A stretch of DNA of 64,000 bases from NCBI GenBank assembly GCA_014804615.1, contig JAAUZL010000024.1, forward strand, positions 288,809 to 352,808. The letters are read 5' to 3'. The position numbers and the translations under genes were made by a program. How positions within the stretch are numbered: position 1 is the stretch's first letter; each line of letters starts with the position of its first letter. Shown piece after piece: positions 10,768 through 20,396 of the stretch. The notes under the pieces were generated by a model. That model worked only from the letters and a program-made list of their open reading frames with translations. It did no database searches and was not told where the DNA came from. This DNA is from Lachnospiraceae bacterium. GTDB lineage: Bacteria; Bacillota; Clostridia; Lachnospirales; Lachnospiraceae.

Positions 10768-11745
10768 TTATTTGAGGTACTCTCTGTACCAGTCGATGGC
10801 AAGGGTGATTCCCTTCTCAAAATCGTACTCCGGATCGTATCCCAAAAGCGATCTCGCCTTGCTGATATCCGCATTGGAATCCCGCACATCACCCGCTCTC
10901 GGCGGCCCGAAATTGGGCTCCACCTCCACGCCCAGCGCCTTACAGAGATTCTCATACACGTCGATCAAGTAGAGCCGTCCGCCCGCACCGATATTGAAAG
11001 CCTCTCCCGCCGCCGCAGAGTCCGCCTTGCAGGCGCGCAGATTCGCCTCGATCACATTGTCGATGTAGGTAAAATCTCTGGACTGTCTGCCGTCACCGTT
11101 GATGGTGGGCGTCTCCCCGTGCAGAAGCTGCTTTAAAAACTTCGGGATCACCGCCGCGTACATACCGTTCGGATCCTGTCTGCGGCCGAACACATTAAAG
11201 TAACGGAGCCCATATGTGTCAAGCCCGTACAGCTGCTTGTAAAGCCGCCCGTACTCCTCGTCCGTTTTCTTTGTCAGGGCGTAGGGAGAGAGCACCTTAC
11301 CCTCCTGTCCTTCTTTCTTCGGCAGGATCGTGGAATCTCCGTAAACAGAAGAGCTGGAAGCGTAGACAAACTTTTTAACGCTATTTACCCGCGCCGCCTC
11401 CATCATGTTGATCGTCCCGCGAATGTTGATCTCCTCGTAGAGAAGCGGCATCTCGATACTTCTGGGCACGCTGCCCCAGGCCGCCTGATTGAGCACATAA
11501 TCTACACCCTTACAGGCCTCCATGCAGGTATCCAGATCCCGGATATCTCCCTTGATAAAGGTAAACCTGTCGTTCTTCTCCAGAGGCTCGATATTCTCGT
11601 ACTTTCCGGTGGACAGATCGTCCAGACACCGCACGGTATAGCCCATGCCGACCAGCGCCTCACAGAGATTTGAGCCGATAAAACCCGCTCCTCCTGTCAC
11701 CAAAAAAATGCTGTCCTTGTCAAATGTGATCTCCTGATAGCCCAT
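10768..11745 (-). CDS. NAD-dependent UDP-sugar 4-epimerase, TviC/WbpP-like
   Basis: VTGGAGFIGSNL; QAAWGSVPRS; GLRYFNVFGRRQDPNGMYAAVIPKF. Confidence 0.85.
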   Translation of the reverse strand: MGYQEITFDKDSIFLVTGGAGFIGSNLCEALVGMGYTVRCLDDLSTGKYENIEPLEKNDRFTFIKGDIRDLDTCMEACKGVDYVLNQAAWGSVPRSIEMPLLYEEINIRGTINMMEAARVNSVKKFVYASSSSVYGDSTILPKKEGQEGKVLSPYALTKKTDEEYGRLYKQLYGLDTYGLRYFNVFGRRQDPNGMYAAVIPKFLKQLLHGETPTINGDGRQSRDFTYIDNVIEANLRACKADSAAAGEAFNIGAGGRLYLIDVYENLCKALGVEVEPNFGPPRAGDVRDSNADISKARSLLGYDPEYDFEKGITLAIDWYREYLK

Positions 11746-13087
11746 CTTTCCTCAGTACCTCCCTAATCAATAAATAAAATGCAATATAAAACATCGAAAA
11801 ACCGTATATCATATAACGCGACAGACACATGATCGTGATGGATGTGGCACAAACATTCGCTGCAATAAACAGAAGCGCCACGCTCATGACCACTACAGCC
11901 CGAAATCGCTTTTTAACGTATGCCAGCCACAGGGAAAGCCCCCCTGCCGCCAGATAAAGAAAGAGCGCGGCAAAATTAACGATCGGATGCACCACCGCGA
12001 TACTCCTGACAAAGCCGTTGCGGCAAAGCAGGATATAGTCGTAAAGCCACTGTCCGAAACAGACCGGCAAAAGCTTTTTGATCATCTGACCGGCCATCTC
12101 ATCGGACATACTGCTCTGTTCATAGTAGTCCACCTCTCCCAGACTGAAATAATAAGCCGACAGCTCCGCCTCCAAAATCTGAAATTTCAGTATGTCATGG
12201 TTAGCTTCCAGATAGGCGGCCCGCTCTCCAAAGCCGTCCCCGGCGAAACGATAGTTCAGCCCCTGTTCCTGTGCTTTCTTATAAAAGCTGTCAAAAAATG
12301 CCTGCGCCATATCTCCTTCCGCAAAGACCTCTCTGTCCTCCTCGTCACAAGCGTAGATCACATTGGTCAGCGTATTGACCTGCCCATAAGTATTGCCCAT
12401 AAAATAGCTGGTGACAAAGTAGTTATACACATGCACTGTCAGATTTCGCAGAAGAAAAACGAGAATCACCATCGACGCCGCAATCAATAACATGCGGTAT
12501 TTTTTATCCACCAAAATCTTTATGCCATAGAGAAGTGCCCAGAGAAGGATCGTGGTCATCATCTGCCCCCTGGTCATGGAGAGCAGATAAGCGAGGAGAA
12601 GCGCAAACACCGCATCCCGCCCCCTATCCTCAAAAAGCATACGCAGCAGGAAATACATAAAAAAAGTAAACAGCGGAATGCACAACGCTTCGCTCATCAC
12701 CGAATTTTCCAGAAAAATATGCAATGCCGACACATACCGCGTAATCAGATGGGGCGCAAGCTGTATCGCCACCACCAGAAGCTCCTCCCACAGGCGTAGC
12801 CCGAACCGGCCTGTCAGGTATTCGCTGAGCACTGTGATCCCCAGAGCCGTAAGCATCCCCTGCACTGCCATAGCCGTGGTGAGATAGTTCTCACCGAGAA
12901 GCCGTCTGAAAACCGCCAGATACAACGGATAGAGCGGTTCTCTATGAATATGCATGGTAATATACTGTTGGGAATCATTATAGACCCCGACTCCACAGAC
13001 TGCAAGCAGTCCCAGAAAAAAGACGAGAAGCCCTGCGAAAAGGCACAGAGCTCTCCTTCGTTCTCTATTCAATCCTACAATCTCCAA
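11720..13087 (-). CDS. Polytopic membrane protein, unknown (GT-C-like)
   Basis: Many hydrophobic segments; overlaps both neighbours by a few codons. Confidence 0.6.
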   Translation of the reverse strand: MEIVGLNRERRRALCLFAGLLVFFLGLLAVCGVGVYNDSQQYITMHIHREPLYPLYLAVFRRLLGENYLTTAMAVQGMLTALGITVLSEYLTGRFGLRLWEELLVVAIQLAPHLITRYVSALHIFLENSVMSEALCIPLFTFFMYFLLRMLFEDRGRDAVFALLLAYLLSMTRGQMMTTILLWALLYGIKILVDKKYRMLLIAASMVILVFLLRNLTVHVYNYFVTSYFMGNTYGQVNTLTNVIYACDEEDREVFAEGDMAQAFFDSFYKKAQEQGLNYRFAGDGFGERAAYLEANHDILKFQILEAELSAYYFSLGEVDYYEQSSMSDEMAGQMIKKLLPVCFGQWLYDYILLCRNGFVRSIAVVHPIVNFAALFLYLAAGGLSLWLAYVKKRFRAVVVMSVALLFIAANVCATSITIMCLSRYMIYGFSMFYIAFYLLIREVLRKDGLSGDHI

Positions 13088-14391
13088 TACAGATAATCCT
13101 CTGTCATATACTCCTTACGATTCAAAATACCCTTCAGATCCATCAGCACCTTACGGCTGTGTCCCGGATGGAAGAAAGAAGAGATTTTCTCCCTGTCAAG
13201 CGCAAGGAACTGTTCATGTGCCACAGCTATGATCACGGCATCTACATCCTTCACATCCTCCATGGTCTGGAAATCAATGCCATAGAGACGCTTGGCTTCC
13301 CCTGCGTCAGCCGCCGGATCCACCACAATAGGCTTGATCCCATACTCACCAAGTTCTCTGTAGATATCGATCACCTTTGTGTTTCTGGTATCCGGGCAAT
13401 TCTCTTTAAAAGTAAATCCAAGGATCGCCACTTTCGCATGCTTCACCGGAATGTCCGCCCTGATCAGATCCTTGACCAGACTCTCCGCCACATATTTTCC
13501 CATATCGTCATTGATCCGTCTGCCGGAAAGAATGATCTGAGAATGATACCCAAGCTCCTCCGCCTTATAGGTCAGATAATAGGGATCTACGCCGATACAG
13601 TGACCGCCCACAAGTCCCGGCATAAAGGGCAGAAAGTTCCACTTCGTCCCCGCCGCTTCCAACACGGCCTTGGTATCGATCCCCATTTTATGGAAAATAA
13701 TGGAAAGTTCATTCATAAACGCAATATTGATATCTCTCTGGCTGTTCTCAATGACCTTGGCCGCCTCCGCCACCTTGATGGATTCCGCCCGGTAAACGCC
13801 TACCTCCACCACCAGCTCATAGATCTTCGCGATCGTGTCCAGAGTCTCCTCATCCATACCCGATACGATCTTCGTGATGGTTTCCAGCCTATGTACCTTG
13901 TCACCCGGATTGATTCGCTCGGGAGAATACCCGATCTTAAAGTCCACGCCGCACTTTAACCCGGATTCCCGCTCCAGGATCGGCACACAGATATCCTCCG
14001 TGACACCGGGATACACGGTAGATTCAAACACCACCACAGAGCCCTTTGTCAGATTCTGCCCCAAAATGCGGCTGGCTCCCTCCACCGGAGAAAGATCCGG
14101 CGTGTGATCATCATTGACAGGCGTCGGCACCGCCACGATGTGGAATTTTGCCTCTTTCAGTCTGCTCGGATCCGCTGTAAAATCTACCTTCGTGTTCTTT
14201 ATTACTTCATCTCCGACCTCGTTTGTGGGGTCAATCCCGTTCTTATACAGGTCGATCTTCGCTTCGTTTAAGTCAAAGCCCACCACCTTGATCTTTTTCG
14301 CAAAAGCCACTGCGATCGGCATACCCACATAGCCAAGGCCCACCAGTGAAAGCTTCTCCTCTCCACTAACAATTTTTTCATATAAGCCCAT
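13075..14391 (-). CDS. UDP-sugar 6-dehydrogenase, TviB/WbpA-like
   Basis: LVGLGYVGMPIAVAF; VESTVYPGVTED; FMPGLVGGHCIGVDPYYLTYKAEELGY. Confidence 0.92.
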   Translation of the reverse strand: MGLYEKIVSGEEKLSLVGLGYVGMPIAVAFAKKIKVVGFDLNEAKIDLYKNGIDPTNEVGDEVIKNTKVDFTADPSRLKEAKFHIVAVPTPVNDDHTPDLSPVEGASRILGQNLTKGSVVVFESTVYPGVTEDICVPILERESGLKCGVDFKIGYSPERINPGDKVHRLETITKIVSGMDEETLDTIAKIYELVVEVGVYRAESIKVAEAAKVIENSQRDINIAFMNELSIIFHKMGIDTKAVLEAAGTKWNFLPFMPGLVGGHCIGVDPYYLTYKAEELGYHSQIILSGRRINDDMGKYVAESLVKDLIRADIPVKHAKVAILGFTFKENCPDTRNTKVIDIYRELGEYGIKPIVVDPAADAGEAKRLYGIDFQTMEDVKDVDAVIIAVAHEQFLALDREKISSFFHPGHSRKVLMDLKGILNRKEYMTEDYLYWRL

Positions 14392-14438
14392 CTTTCACCC
14401 ATTCTCCTTTCTGACTGTTCATTTCATTCACAGCCATA

Positions 14439-14483
14439 ATGCAAAATCCATCCTAAATTGTCTACGACAATGGGATTTTGCAT
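14439..14483. repeat. Intergenic inverted repeat / hairpin
   Basis: ATGCAAAATCC (14439-14449) and GGATTTTGCAT (14473-14483), with nested ATTGTC-TAC-GACAAT (14457-14471). Confidence 0.75.
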
Positions 14484-14533
14484 TTCTGTATCATATACTT
14501 ACGATCTCAGCAGTAAATGCTTCGATCTGTATT

Positions 14534-15613
14534 TTACATTAGCTGCGACACTTCATCCATATAGGCCGCTGTCACAAGCTTCCTGTCAAACTCCCGCTCC
14601 ATCTTCTCTCTGCCGCGCCGTCCCATGGCTGCCCGTTCCTGTGTCGAGAGCGCCAAGAACTTTTCCATCGCTGCAATCAGCTCCTCCGCTTTTCCAGGAG
14701 TGAATCCGAAGCCCGTCACCCCTTCCTCGAATGCCTCAAGACAGCCGCTGATATTTGAAGCGATCACCGGCCTGCCCGTTGCCGCACCCTCGATCAGCGC
14801 ATTGGACATCCCCTCATGGAAGGAGGCAACCACAATGGCATCGGCTGCCGCCAGATACTCATGCACCTGGGTCTGGAATCCGATCTGCCTGATAACGCCT
14901 TCTTTTTCCAGTGTATCCAAAAGTTCCTGATAATCCTCATCACAGTAACCCATGATGTCAAAAAATACGGTGTCGCTGTGCAGGCGTTTCGCCGCCTCGA
15001 TAAACTCCAGGATGCCCCGCTCCTTCATGACCCGGCCAACGAAGAGGAAATGGGTATCCTCTCTCTCCGGGTAGGCCTCATAAGTGTGTCTGTCAAGACT
15101 GACCCCGGAGCCCATGACCATGCGCGTTTTTTTTGGCACGATTCCCATCCTCCGAAAGATGTCCCGGTTCTCCTCGTTCTGAAAAAACACACAGGCTGCC
15201 CGCTTTAGGCCTGTCCGATACATGGTCACGACCAGCTTCAACAGAAGTCCTGTCCTGTCAAAAGCGCCCCCCAGCCCCGTGATCGTAGCAAGATAAGGAA
15301 TCTTTCTCCTACCCGCAGCAAAACCGCCGTAAATGTTGGGCTTGATCGTGTAAGTCACCACAAGCGAAGGTTTTAACTCTCTCATTATCTTACCATATGC
15401 GCAATATAACTTCAAATCCTCTAAAGGATTGATCCCTCTGCGATTGATGGGCGTCTTGATAATATGGCAACCCTGCGATACGAGTTCTTTCTCCTTCACA
15501 TCATCCGGCATACTCACGTACACCTCGTATTTCTTGCATAACTCCCCCACAAATTCGCCCCGGAAATCATACAGACCGCCGGAAGAATTGGTCAGCACCA
15601 AAATCTTATTCAT
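14534..15613 (-). CDS. Glycosyltransferase family 4 (PglA-like)
   Basis: ITGLGGAFDRTG; FVGRVMKERGILEFIEA; SFHEGMSNALIEGAATGRPVIASN. Confidence 0.9.
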   Translation of the reverse strand: MNKILVLTNSSGGLYDFRGEFVGELCKKYEVYVSMPDDVKEKELVSQGCHIIKTPINRRGINPLEDLKLYCAYGKIMRELKPSLVVTYTIKPNIYGGFAAGRRKIPYLATITGLGGAFDRTGLLLKLVVTMYRTGLKRAACVFFQNEENRDIFRRMGIVPKKTRMVMGSGVSLDRHTYEAYPEREDTHFLFVGRVMKERGILEFIEAAKRLHSDTVFFDIMGYCDEDYQELLDTLEKEGVIRQIGFQTQVHEYLAAADAIVVASFHEGMSNALIEGAATGRPVIASNISGCLEAFEEGVTGFGFTPGKAEELIAAMEKFLALSTQERAAMGRRGREKMEREFDRKLVTAAYMDEVSQLM

Positions 15614-15638
15614 CTTTTCTCCATCCCTCTTCCGTATC

Positions 15639-16631
15639 TCATGGAACAATCTCCTCTCCCCGCATATCCCGTATCATCACCTCGTTGAACTTCATCATGC
15701 AGATTCCTTCTTCATAATTCCCGATCCGCACCTCATTCTCCTGCCCGGCAAGGTTCTGTACCACTGCAGCCGGCATATTCACGCCGCAGCCGTAAGCATG
15801 GGGGTAGCCCCCGCCGAACCGGGGATTCACCTCAGAAATATAATAAGTACCGTCGATCTGGAAAATATCAATATCTATCATGCCGCGGAAACCGCAGTCC
15901 TCCGCAAATTTCCGGATGATCTCAAAAAGCTTGCCATCCTTATAGGACACAGATTTATCCGTCTCTCCCGCCCGCATCTTGATCTTCTTTTTGACGAAGA
16001 TATCTGTGCATTTTCCGGAAATCATGTCCACATACACATCCGCGCCAAATTCCTGCCCGTCCATGTACTCCTGGATCATCAGATCATCATAGATATCACA
16101 CAGCACCTCTATCTCCTTTTTACTCTCCACTTTATTGATGTGAATGCTGGCGCTGCCCCGCACAGGCTTCACAAAGACAGGATAGGATATCTCTCCCTGC
16201 TCCTGCGCACGGTAAAAAGACTCCTTGTCCGCATAGCATTTTGCAGTCGGTATCTGCATTTTACAAAGCATCTCAAACATTCTGTACTTGTCAAAACAGG
16301 TCTCTACTATATCATAATCGGAAACAATGGGAGTAGTCCCCACCGCAAGGAACTTCTCACTCTCCTTTGCCAGAAGAGACAGCTCCGGATCGATCAAGGA
16401 AAAAACGCCTGTTATTTTTTCTTTCTTACAAATGTCCAATATCACGTCCAGATAATCCGGCGCCGTGATCCGCGGCACCAGATAAAAGGCATCCGCCTCG
16501 TACACTGCAGGAGCCAGATTAGAGCAGTCCGTGGCAATGACTCGTCCCCTTCCCGCAAGCTCCTTCTTAAAATACTGCACCACCTTGTCGCGGGTGCCCG
16601 CGCTTAAAATCAGGATATTCATGTCTGTCAC
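15639..16631 (-). CDS. ATP-grasp family protein (carbamoyl-phosphate-synthase-like)
   Basis: YPVFVKPVRGSASI; MIDIDIFQIDGTYYISEVNPRFGGGYPHAYGCG. Confidence 0.85.
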   Translation of the reverse strand: MTDMNILILSAGTRDKVVQYFKKELAGRGRVIATDCSNLAPAVYEADAFYLVPRITAPDYLDVILDICKKEKITGVFSLIDPELSLLAKESEKFLAVGTTPIVSDYDIVETCFDKYRMFEMLCKMQIPTAKCYADKESFYRAQEQGEISYPVFVKPVRGSASIHINKVESKKEIEVLCDIYDDLMIQEYMDGQEFGADVYVDMISGKCTDIFVKKKIKMRAGETDKSVSYKDGKLFEIIRKFAEDCGFRGMIDIDIFQIDGTYYISEVNPRFGGGYPHAYGCGVNMPAAVVQNLAGQENEVRIGNYEEGICMMKFNEVMIRDMRGEEIVP

Positions 16632-16635
16632 CTTT

Positions 16636-17625
16636 CTATCTGCTTCCCATCTTGTCCATCAAATCAAAAAACAAAGGCGTCCCACCTGTATGAAGAAATA
16701 GAATATTTCTTCCCACGATCTGGTGTTCTTCCACATAACACTTCATGCCGTAAAACGCCTTCCCCACATAAGTGCTGTCCATGGGAATACCGTCCTTATT
16801 CATCACTTCTTCTATGGTCTTTCTGACATCCTGTGTATATTTCCCGTATCCCCCCATACAGTAGGCATCCGTAAAAATTAATTCTTCCTCCCTGTAAAGA
16901 CTTTCGTACTGTTCCCCCAGATAGTCCTCTATACTTTGTCTGACTACTTCCCGTCCGCGTTCCTCGTTTCTGGCAATACTGATGCCGATGATTTTCTGCT
17001 CTTTCACGGGTTGATCGTTCTCTCCCCTGCGCGCCTCCACAAGCAATTTGCCGCTGACCAACCCCGCCTGCGTTGCCCCCGTCCCAGAAGCATGGAAGAT
17101 ATAATCAAAATGTATCCCGAATCGTTCCTCATAAACCGCAATTTCTCTGTAAGTATTCGCACAGGCATGAGTTCCCGGATTGCCGTGCCCACCGCCGAGA
17201 ATAAAGTAAGGGTTCCTTCCGGCCTGTTTATAGGCCTCAACCCGTCTATCGATGGTTTCAGATACCTGCGTCACCGGACAGGTCTCAACCACTGCCCCAA
17301 AATCCTCAACCAACTTCGTATTATAAAGCATCTCCCGATTTTCCTCGGGTGATATGATGTGACAATCCAACCCCATCGCACGGGTCATATTGGCGATGAT
17401 CCGGCAATGGTTGGAACTGTGGCTGCCGTAAGTCATCACTACATCTGCCCCACAGGCTTTGATTTCTTTATAAAATTCTGCTGCCTTGCGCGCTTTATTG
17501 CCGCCAAAGCTGAAGGGAATCATGTCTTCTCTCTTGATAAAATATCGGTTCTGCCCATAATCGCCGGACATTTCCACGATCGGCGTAGGATCGATTCCCC
17601 GTTCAAACAGTGCAATCTGCCTCAT
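16636..17625 (-). CDS. PLP-dependent enzyme, D-cysteine desulfhydrase / ACC deaminase family
   Basis: FGGNKARKAAEF; TYGSHSSNHCR; FHASGTGATQAGL; LFLHTGGTP; likely start MRQIALFE. Confidence 0.85.
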   Translation of the reverse strand: MRQIALFERGIDPTPIVEMSGDYGQNRYFIKREDMIPFSFGGNKARKAAEFYKEIKACGADVVMTYGSHSSNHCRIIANMTRAMGLDCHIISPEENREMLYNTKLVEDFGAVVETCPVTQVSETIDRRVEAYKQAGRNPYFILGGGHGNPGTHACANTYREIAVYEERFGIHFDYIFHASGTGATQAGLVSGKLLVEARRGENDQPVKEQKIIGISIARNEERGREVVRQSIEDYLGEQYESLYREEELIFTDAYCMGGYGKYTQDVRKTIEEVMNKDGIPMDSTYVGKAFYGMKCYVEEHQIVGRNILFLHTGGTPLFFDLMDKMGSR

Positions 17626-18274
17626 TCTTTGTCTCCCCTGCCTCAACAGCCGGTTTTCCCTGCTCTCTGCGATACACATCAAAATCCGCCACCGTCTGGT
17701 CAGCGCCGGAAAGAGTGCCGGAACGTTTCAGCACCTTCCCTACTGTCATGCCGATAATCTTGATATCGAGTAGAAGATTCAAATGTTCCACATAATACAG
17801 ATCATAGCGAAAACGATCTTCCCAGCCGAGCGCATTTCGTCCGTTCACCTGCGCCAAACCTGTGAGTCCCGGTCTGACATCATGACGGTGTCTTTCTTCT
17901 TCCGTATAATAGGGAAGATAACGGACTAACAGCGGTCTGGGACCGATCAGACTCATATCCCCCATTAAGATATTAAACAGCTCCGGCAGTTCATCCAGAC
18001 TGGTAGACCGCAGAATCCTGCCAAAACGTGGCAGCCTCTCCTCATCCGGCAGAAGATTCCCCTGCGCATCTTTTTCATCTGTCATAGAGCGGAACTTATA
18101 GAGTTTAAAAACTTTCTCATTTTTCCCCGGCCTCTCCTGATGAAACAGAATCGGACTTCCCAGCTTCACCCGCACCAGCACTGCCAGAATGACAAGCACA
18201 GGGCTGAGCACGATGATTCCACACAGGGAAAGTATAAAATCAAGACATCTTTTCATGTATCGTTTATACATCAA
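17603..18274 (-). CDS. Undecaprenyl-phosphate sugar phosphotransferase (PglC/WcaJ-like)
   Basis: KRCLDFILSLCGIIVLSPV; VFKLYKFRSM; RPGLTGLAQVNGRN. Confidence 0.93.
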   Translation of the reverse strand: MMYKRYMKRCLDFILSLCGIIVLSPVLVILAVLVRVKLGSPILFHQERPGKNEKVFKLYKFRSMTDEKDAQGNLLPDEERLPRFGRILRSTSLDELPELFNILMGDMSLIGPRPLLVRYLPYYTEEERHRHDVRPGLTGLAQVNGRNALGWEDRFRYDLYYVEHLNLLLDIKIIGMTVGKVLKRSGTLSGADQTVADFDVYRREQGKPAVEAGETKNEADCTV

Positions 18275-18284
18275 TAATTCCCCT

Positions 18285-18524
18285 TTACCTTATCTCTTTA
18301 TACAGGGCATAATAATCCGTCTCCATGTTATCGGCATACTTTTTATAAAACTTTTTTGCATCGTCCAGAGCCTTATTATAGATCCTGTCTCCCAGCATTT
18401 CCTGAAAAAAGTCGAATATTTTTCCCGTGCCGATAATTCCCAGCTCCAGGTCATACTCTTCCCCGAAAAAATGGGCTATCTCATCGCACATCTGCGACTT
18501 TTCTTTTTCTTCAAATGCGTACAT
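18285..18524 (-). CDS. Small DUF2164-like protein
   Basis: IAHFFGEEYDLELGIIGTGKIFDFFQEMLGDRIYNKALDDAKKF resembles the DUF2164 consensus. Confidence 0.55.
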   Translation of the reverse strand: MYAFEEKEKSQMCDEIAHFFGEEYDLELGIIGTGKIFDFFQEMLGDRIYNKALDDAKKFYKKYADNMETDYYALYKEIR

Positions 18525-18584
18525 TTCTACCTCGTTTCCATCTGCATCATGCTTAATAGTAAATATCGCAGCAGGCTGATCCTA

Positions 18585-19262
18585 TTATTCGACAACTCTG
18601 TCCAACTCTATTTTCCCGTTCTGGTACGCTGAAGTTACCTCCTGATACAGACAACTGTAAAACTCAGCCGCAGTCCGCCGTCTTTCCTCCGCAAGTTCTT
18701 TCGCTTTTACTGTATAAAATTTTGAATATATATTTTCTAATTTGAGCTTATATTCCTGAAAAAACGATGGCGCTGTATCGTTTTCACCGGTGGAAACGTC
18801 TCCACTTGGCAGCATAGAATACAGGGGTTCCGAAACAATACCTTTGTAAATCAGCGTCCTAGCGATTCCTATTGCTCCGGCTGCATCCAGTTTGTCTGCG
18901 TCAAATAAAATTTTCGCCTCCAGACTTTGTGCCGGATTATTTTTTCTATAGCTATGCGTCTGAATGCACTGTCTCACCTGTTCTGCATAGCACTTCTCAA
19001 ATCCCTGTTCTAAAAGATACCGATATGCCTTGTCGGCCCCTGCCACTGCATGACTTACCCCAGGATTTTCAAATTGCTCTTTTCGTCCAATGTCATGCAG
19101 CAGACATGCCGCAATCAGAACGTCATAATCCACACTGCTTTCATCCTTCGCAATTTCCAAGGCATTGTATAACACACGATAAATGTGCTCTTTATCATGG
19201 GCACTGTCATCCATACATTCAAGCATATAGTTTTCCAGTAAACAATACGTTTCTCTATTCAT
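18585..19262 (-). CDS. HD domain phosphohydrolase
   Basis: HDKEHIYRV, AACLLHDIGR, KILFDADKLDAAGAIGIAR; ATG overlaps TGA of upstream aminotransferase. Confidence 0.85.
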   Translation of the reverse strand: MNRETYCLLENYMLECMDDSAHDKEHIYRVLYNALEIAKDESSVDYDVLIAACLLHDIGRKEQFENPGVSHAVAGADKAYRYLLEQGFEKCYAEQVRQCIQTHSYRKNNPAQSLEAKILFDADKLDAAGAIGIARTLIYKGIVSEPLYSMLPSGDVSTGENDTAPSFFQEYKLKLENIYSKFYTVKAKELAEERRRTAAEFYSCLYQEVTSAYQNGKIELDRVVE

Positions 19263-20392
19263 CAAAACAGCCCCTTTACTGTCCGGATAATATCCTCCAT
19301 ATCCACCTGCGTATTCTTGATATCGCTGGGCAGACACAGCCCTCTCGCGAAGATATCCTCGCCTACGCTCTTTCTGTCCGTGTAATGAGGCCAAAAATCA
19401 TACTCGGCGAAGACCGGCTGCATATGCATGGGCTTCCAGATAGGCCTGGTCTCCGCATTGCACTTTTCGTCCAGCGCATCCATCACCTGATCCGGGGTCA
19501 CATCACATCCCTCTGAAATAGTCATACAGGAAAGCCAGTTATTGGCATCTCCTTCCGGATTCATAGGATTCATCTGAATCTCCGGAATATCCGCAAAAGC
19601 CTGCTTGTACTGCTCATAGATAGCCTTCTTCTTCGCCTTATGCTCCTCCAGATGCAGAAGCTGCCCTCTTCCGATACCCGCCGTGACATTGCTCATACGG
19701 TAGTTATAGCCGATCTGAGAATGCTGATAATGTCTGGCCGGATCTCTGGCCTGGGTAGCCAGAAAGGTGGCGCGCTTGGTCGCCTCCTCATCCGCCGACA
19801 CCAACATACCGCCCCCCGAAGTGGTGATGATCTTATTGCCGTTAAAGGAATAAATACCATATCTGCCGAAAGTTCCCGTATGTTTCCCCTGATAGGTGCT
19901 GCTCAGAGATTCTGCCGCATCCTCAATCATCGGCGTACCATGAGCATCACAGAGCTCCATGATCTCTTTCAGCTTAGCCGGTGTGCCATAGAGATGTACG
20001 CAGATCAACGCTTTGGGATTCGGATATTTTTCATAAGCCCGTTTCAAAGCCTCCGGGGACATATTCCAGGTATCCGGTTCCGCATCGATAAACACCGGTG
20101 TGGCATTTTCGTATAAGATTGGATTACAGGATGCAGAAAAGGTCAGATCCGAAACAAACACCACATCTCCCTGCTTTACTCCCAGAAGCTTTAACGCCAG
20201 ATGGATCGCCGCTGTTCCGGAATCCAACGCCGCCGCATGACCACAGCCCGTATACTCTGCTATCTCCCTCTCGAAAGCGTTCACGTTAGGACCGAGGGGC
20301 GCCACCCAGTTCGTGTCAAAAGCCTCCTGCACAAACGCCTGCTCCTCGCCGTGCATCGTAGGAGAAGACATATAAATCCGTTTTTTTTCCAT
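19262..20392 (-). CDS. DegT/DnrJ/EryC1/StrS aminotransferase (PglE-like)
   Basis: LDSGTAAIHLAL; MIEDAAESLSSTYQGKHTGTFG; SFNGNKIITTSGGGML catalytic Lys. Confidence 0.92.
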   Translation of the reverse strand: MEKKRIYMSSPTMHGEEQAFVQEAFDTNWVAPLGPNVNAFEREIAEYTGCGHAAALDSGTAAIHLALKLLGVKQGDVVFVSDLTFSASCNPILYENATPVFIDAEPDTWNMSPEALKRAYEKYPNPKALICVHLYGTPAKLKEIMELCDAHGTPMIEDAAESLSSTYQGKHTGTFGRYGIYSFNGNKIITTSGGGMLVSADEEATKRATFLATQARDPARHYQHSQIGYNYRMSNVTAGIGRGQLLHLEEHKAKKKAIYEQYKQAFADIPEIQMNPMNPEGDANNWLSCMTISEGCDVTPDQVMDALDEKCNAETRPIWKPMHMQPVFAEYDFWPHYTDRKSVGEDIFARGLCLPSDIKNTQVDMEDIIRTVKGLF

Positions 20393-20396
20393 GATT

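Noticed and set aside
13159-13959. 266-aa plus-strand ORF
   Set aside because: Antisense shadow of the UDP-sugar dehydrogenase
15429-16607. 392-aa plus-strand ORF
   Set aside because: Antisense to ATP-grasp and GT4 genes; no motifs
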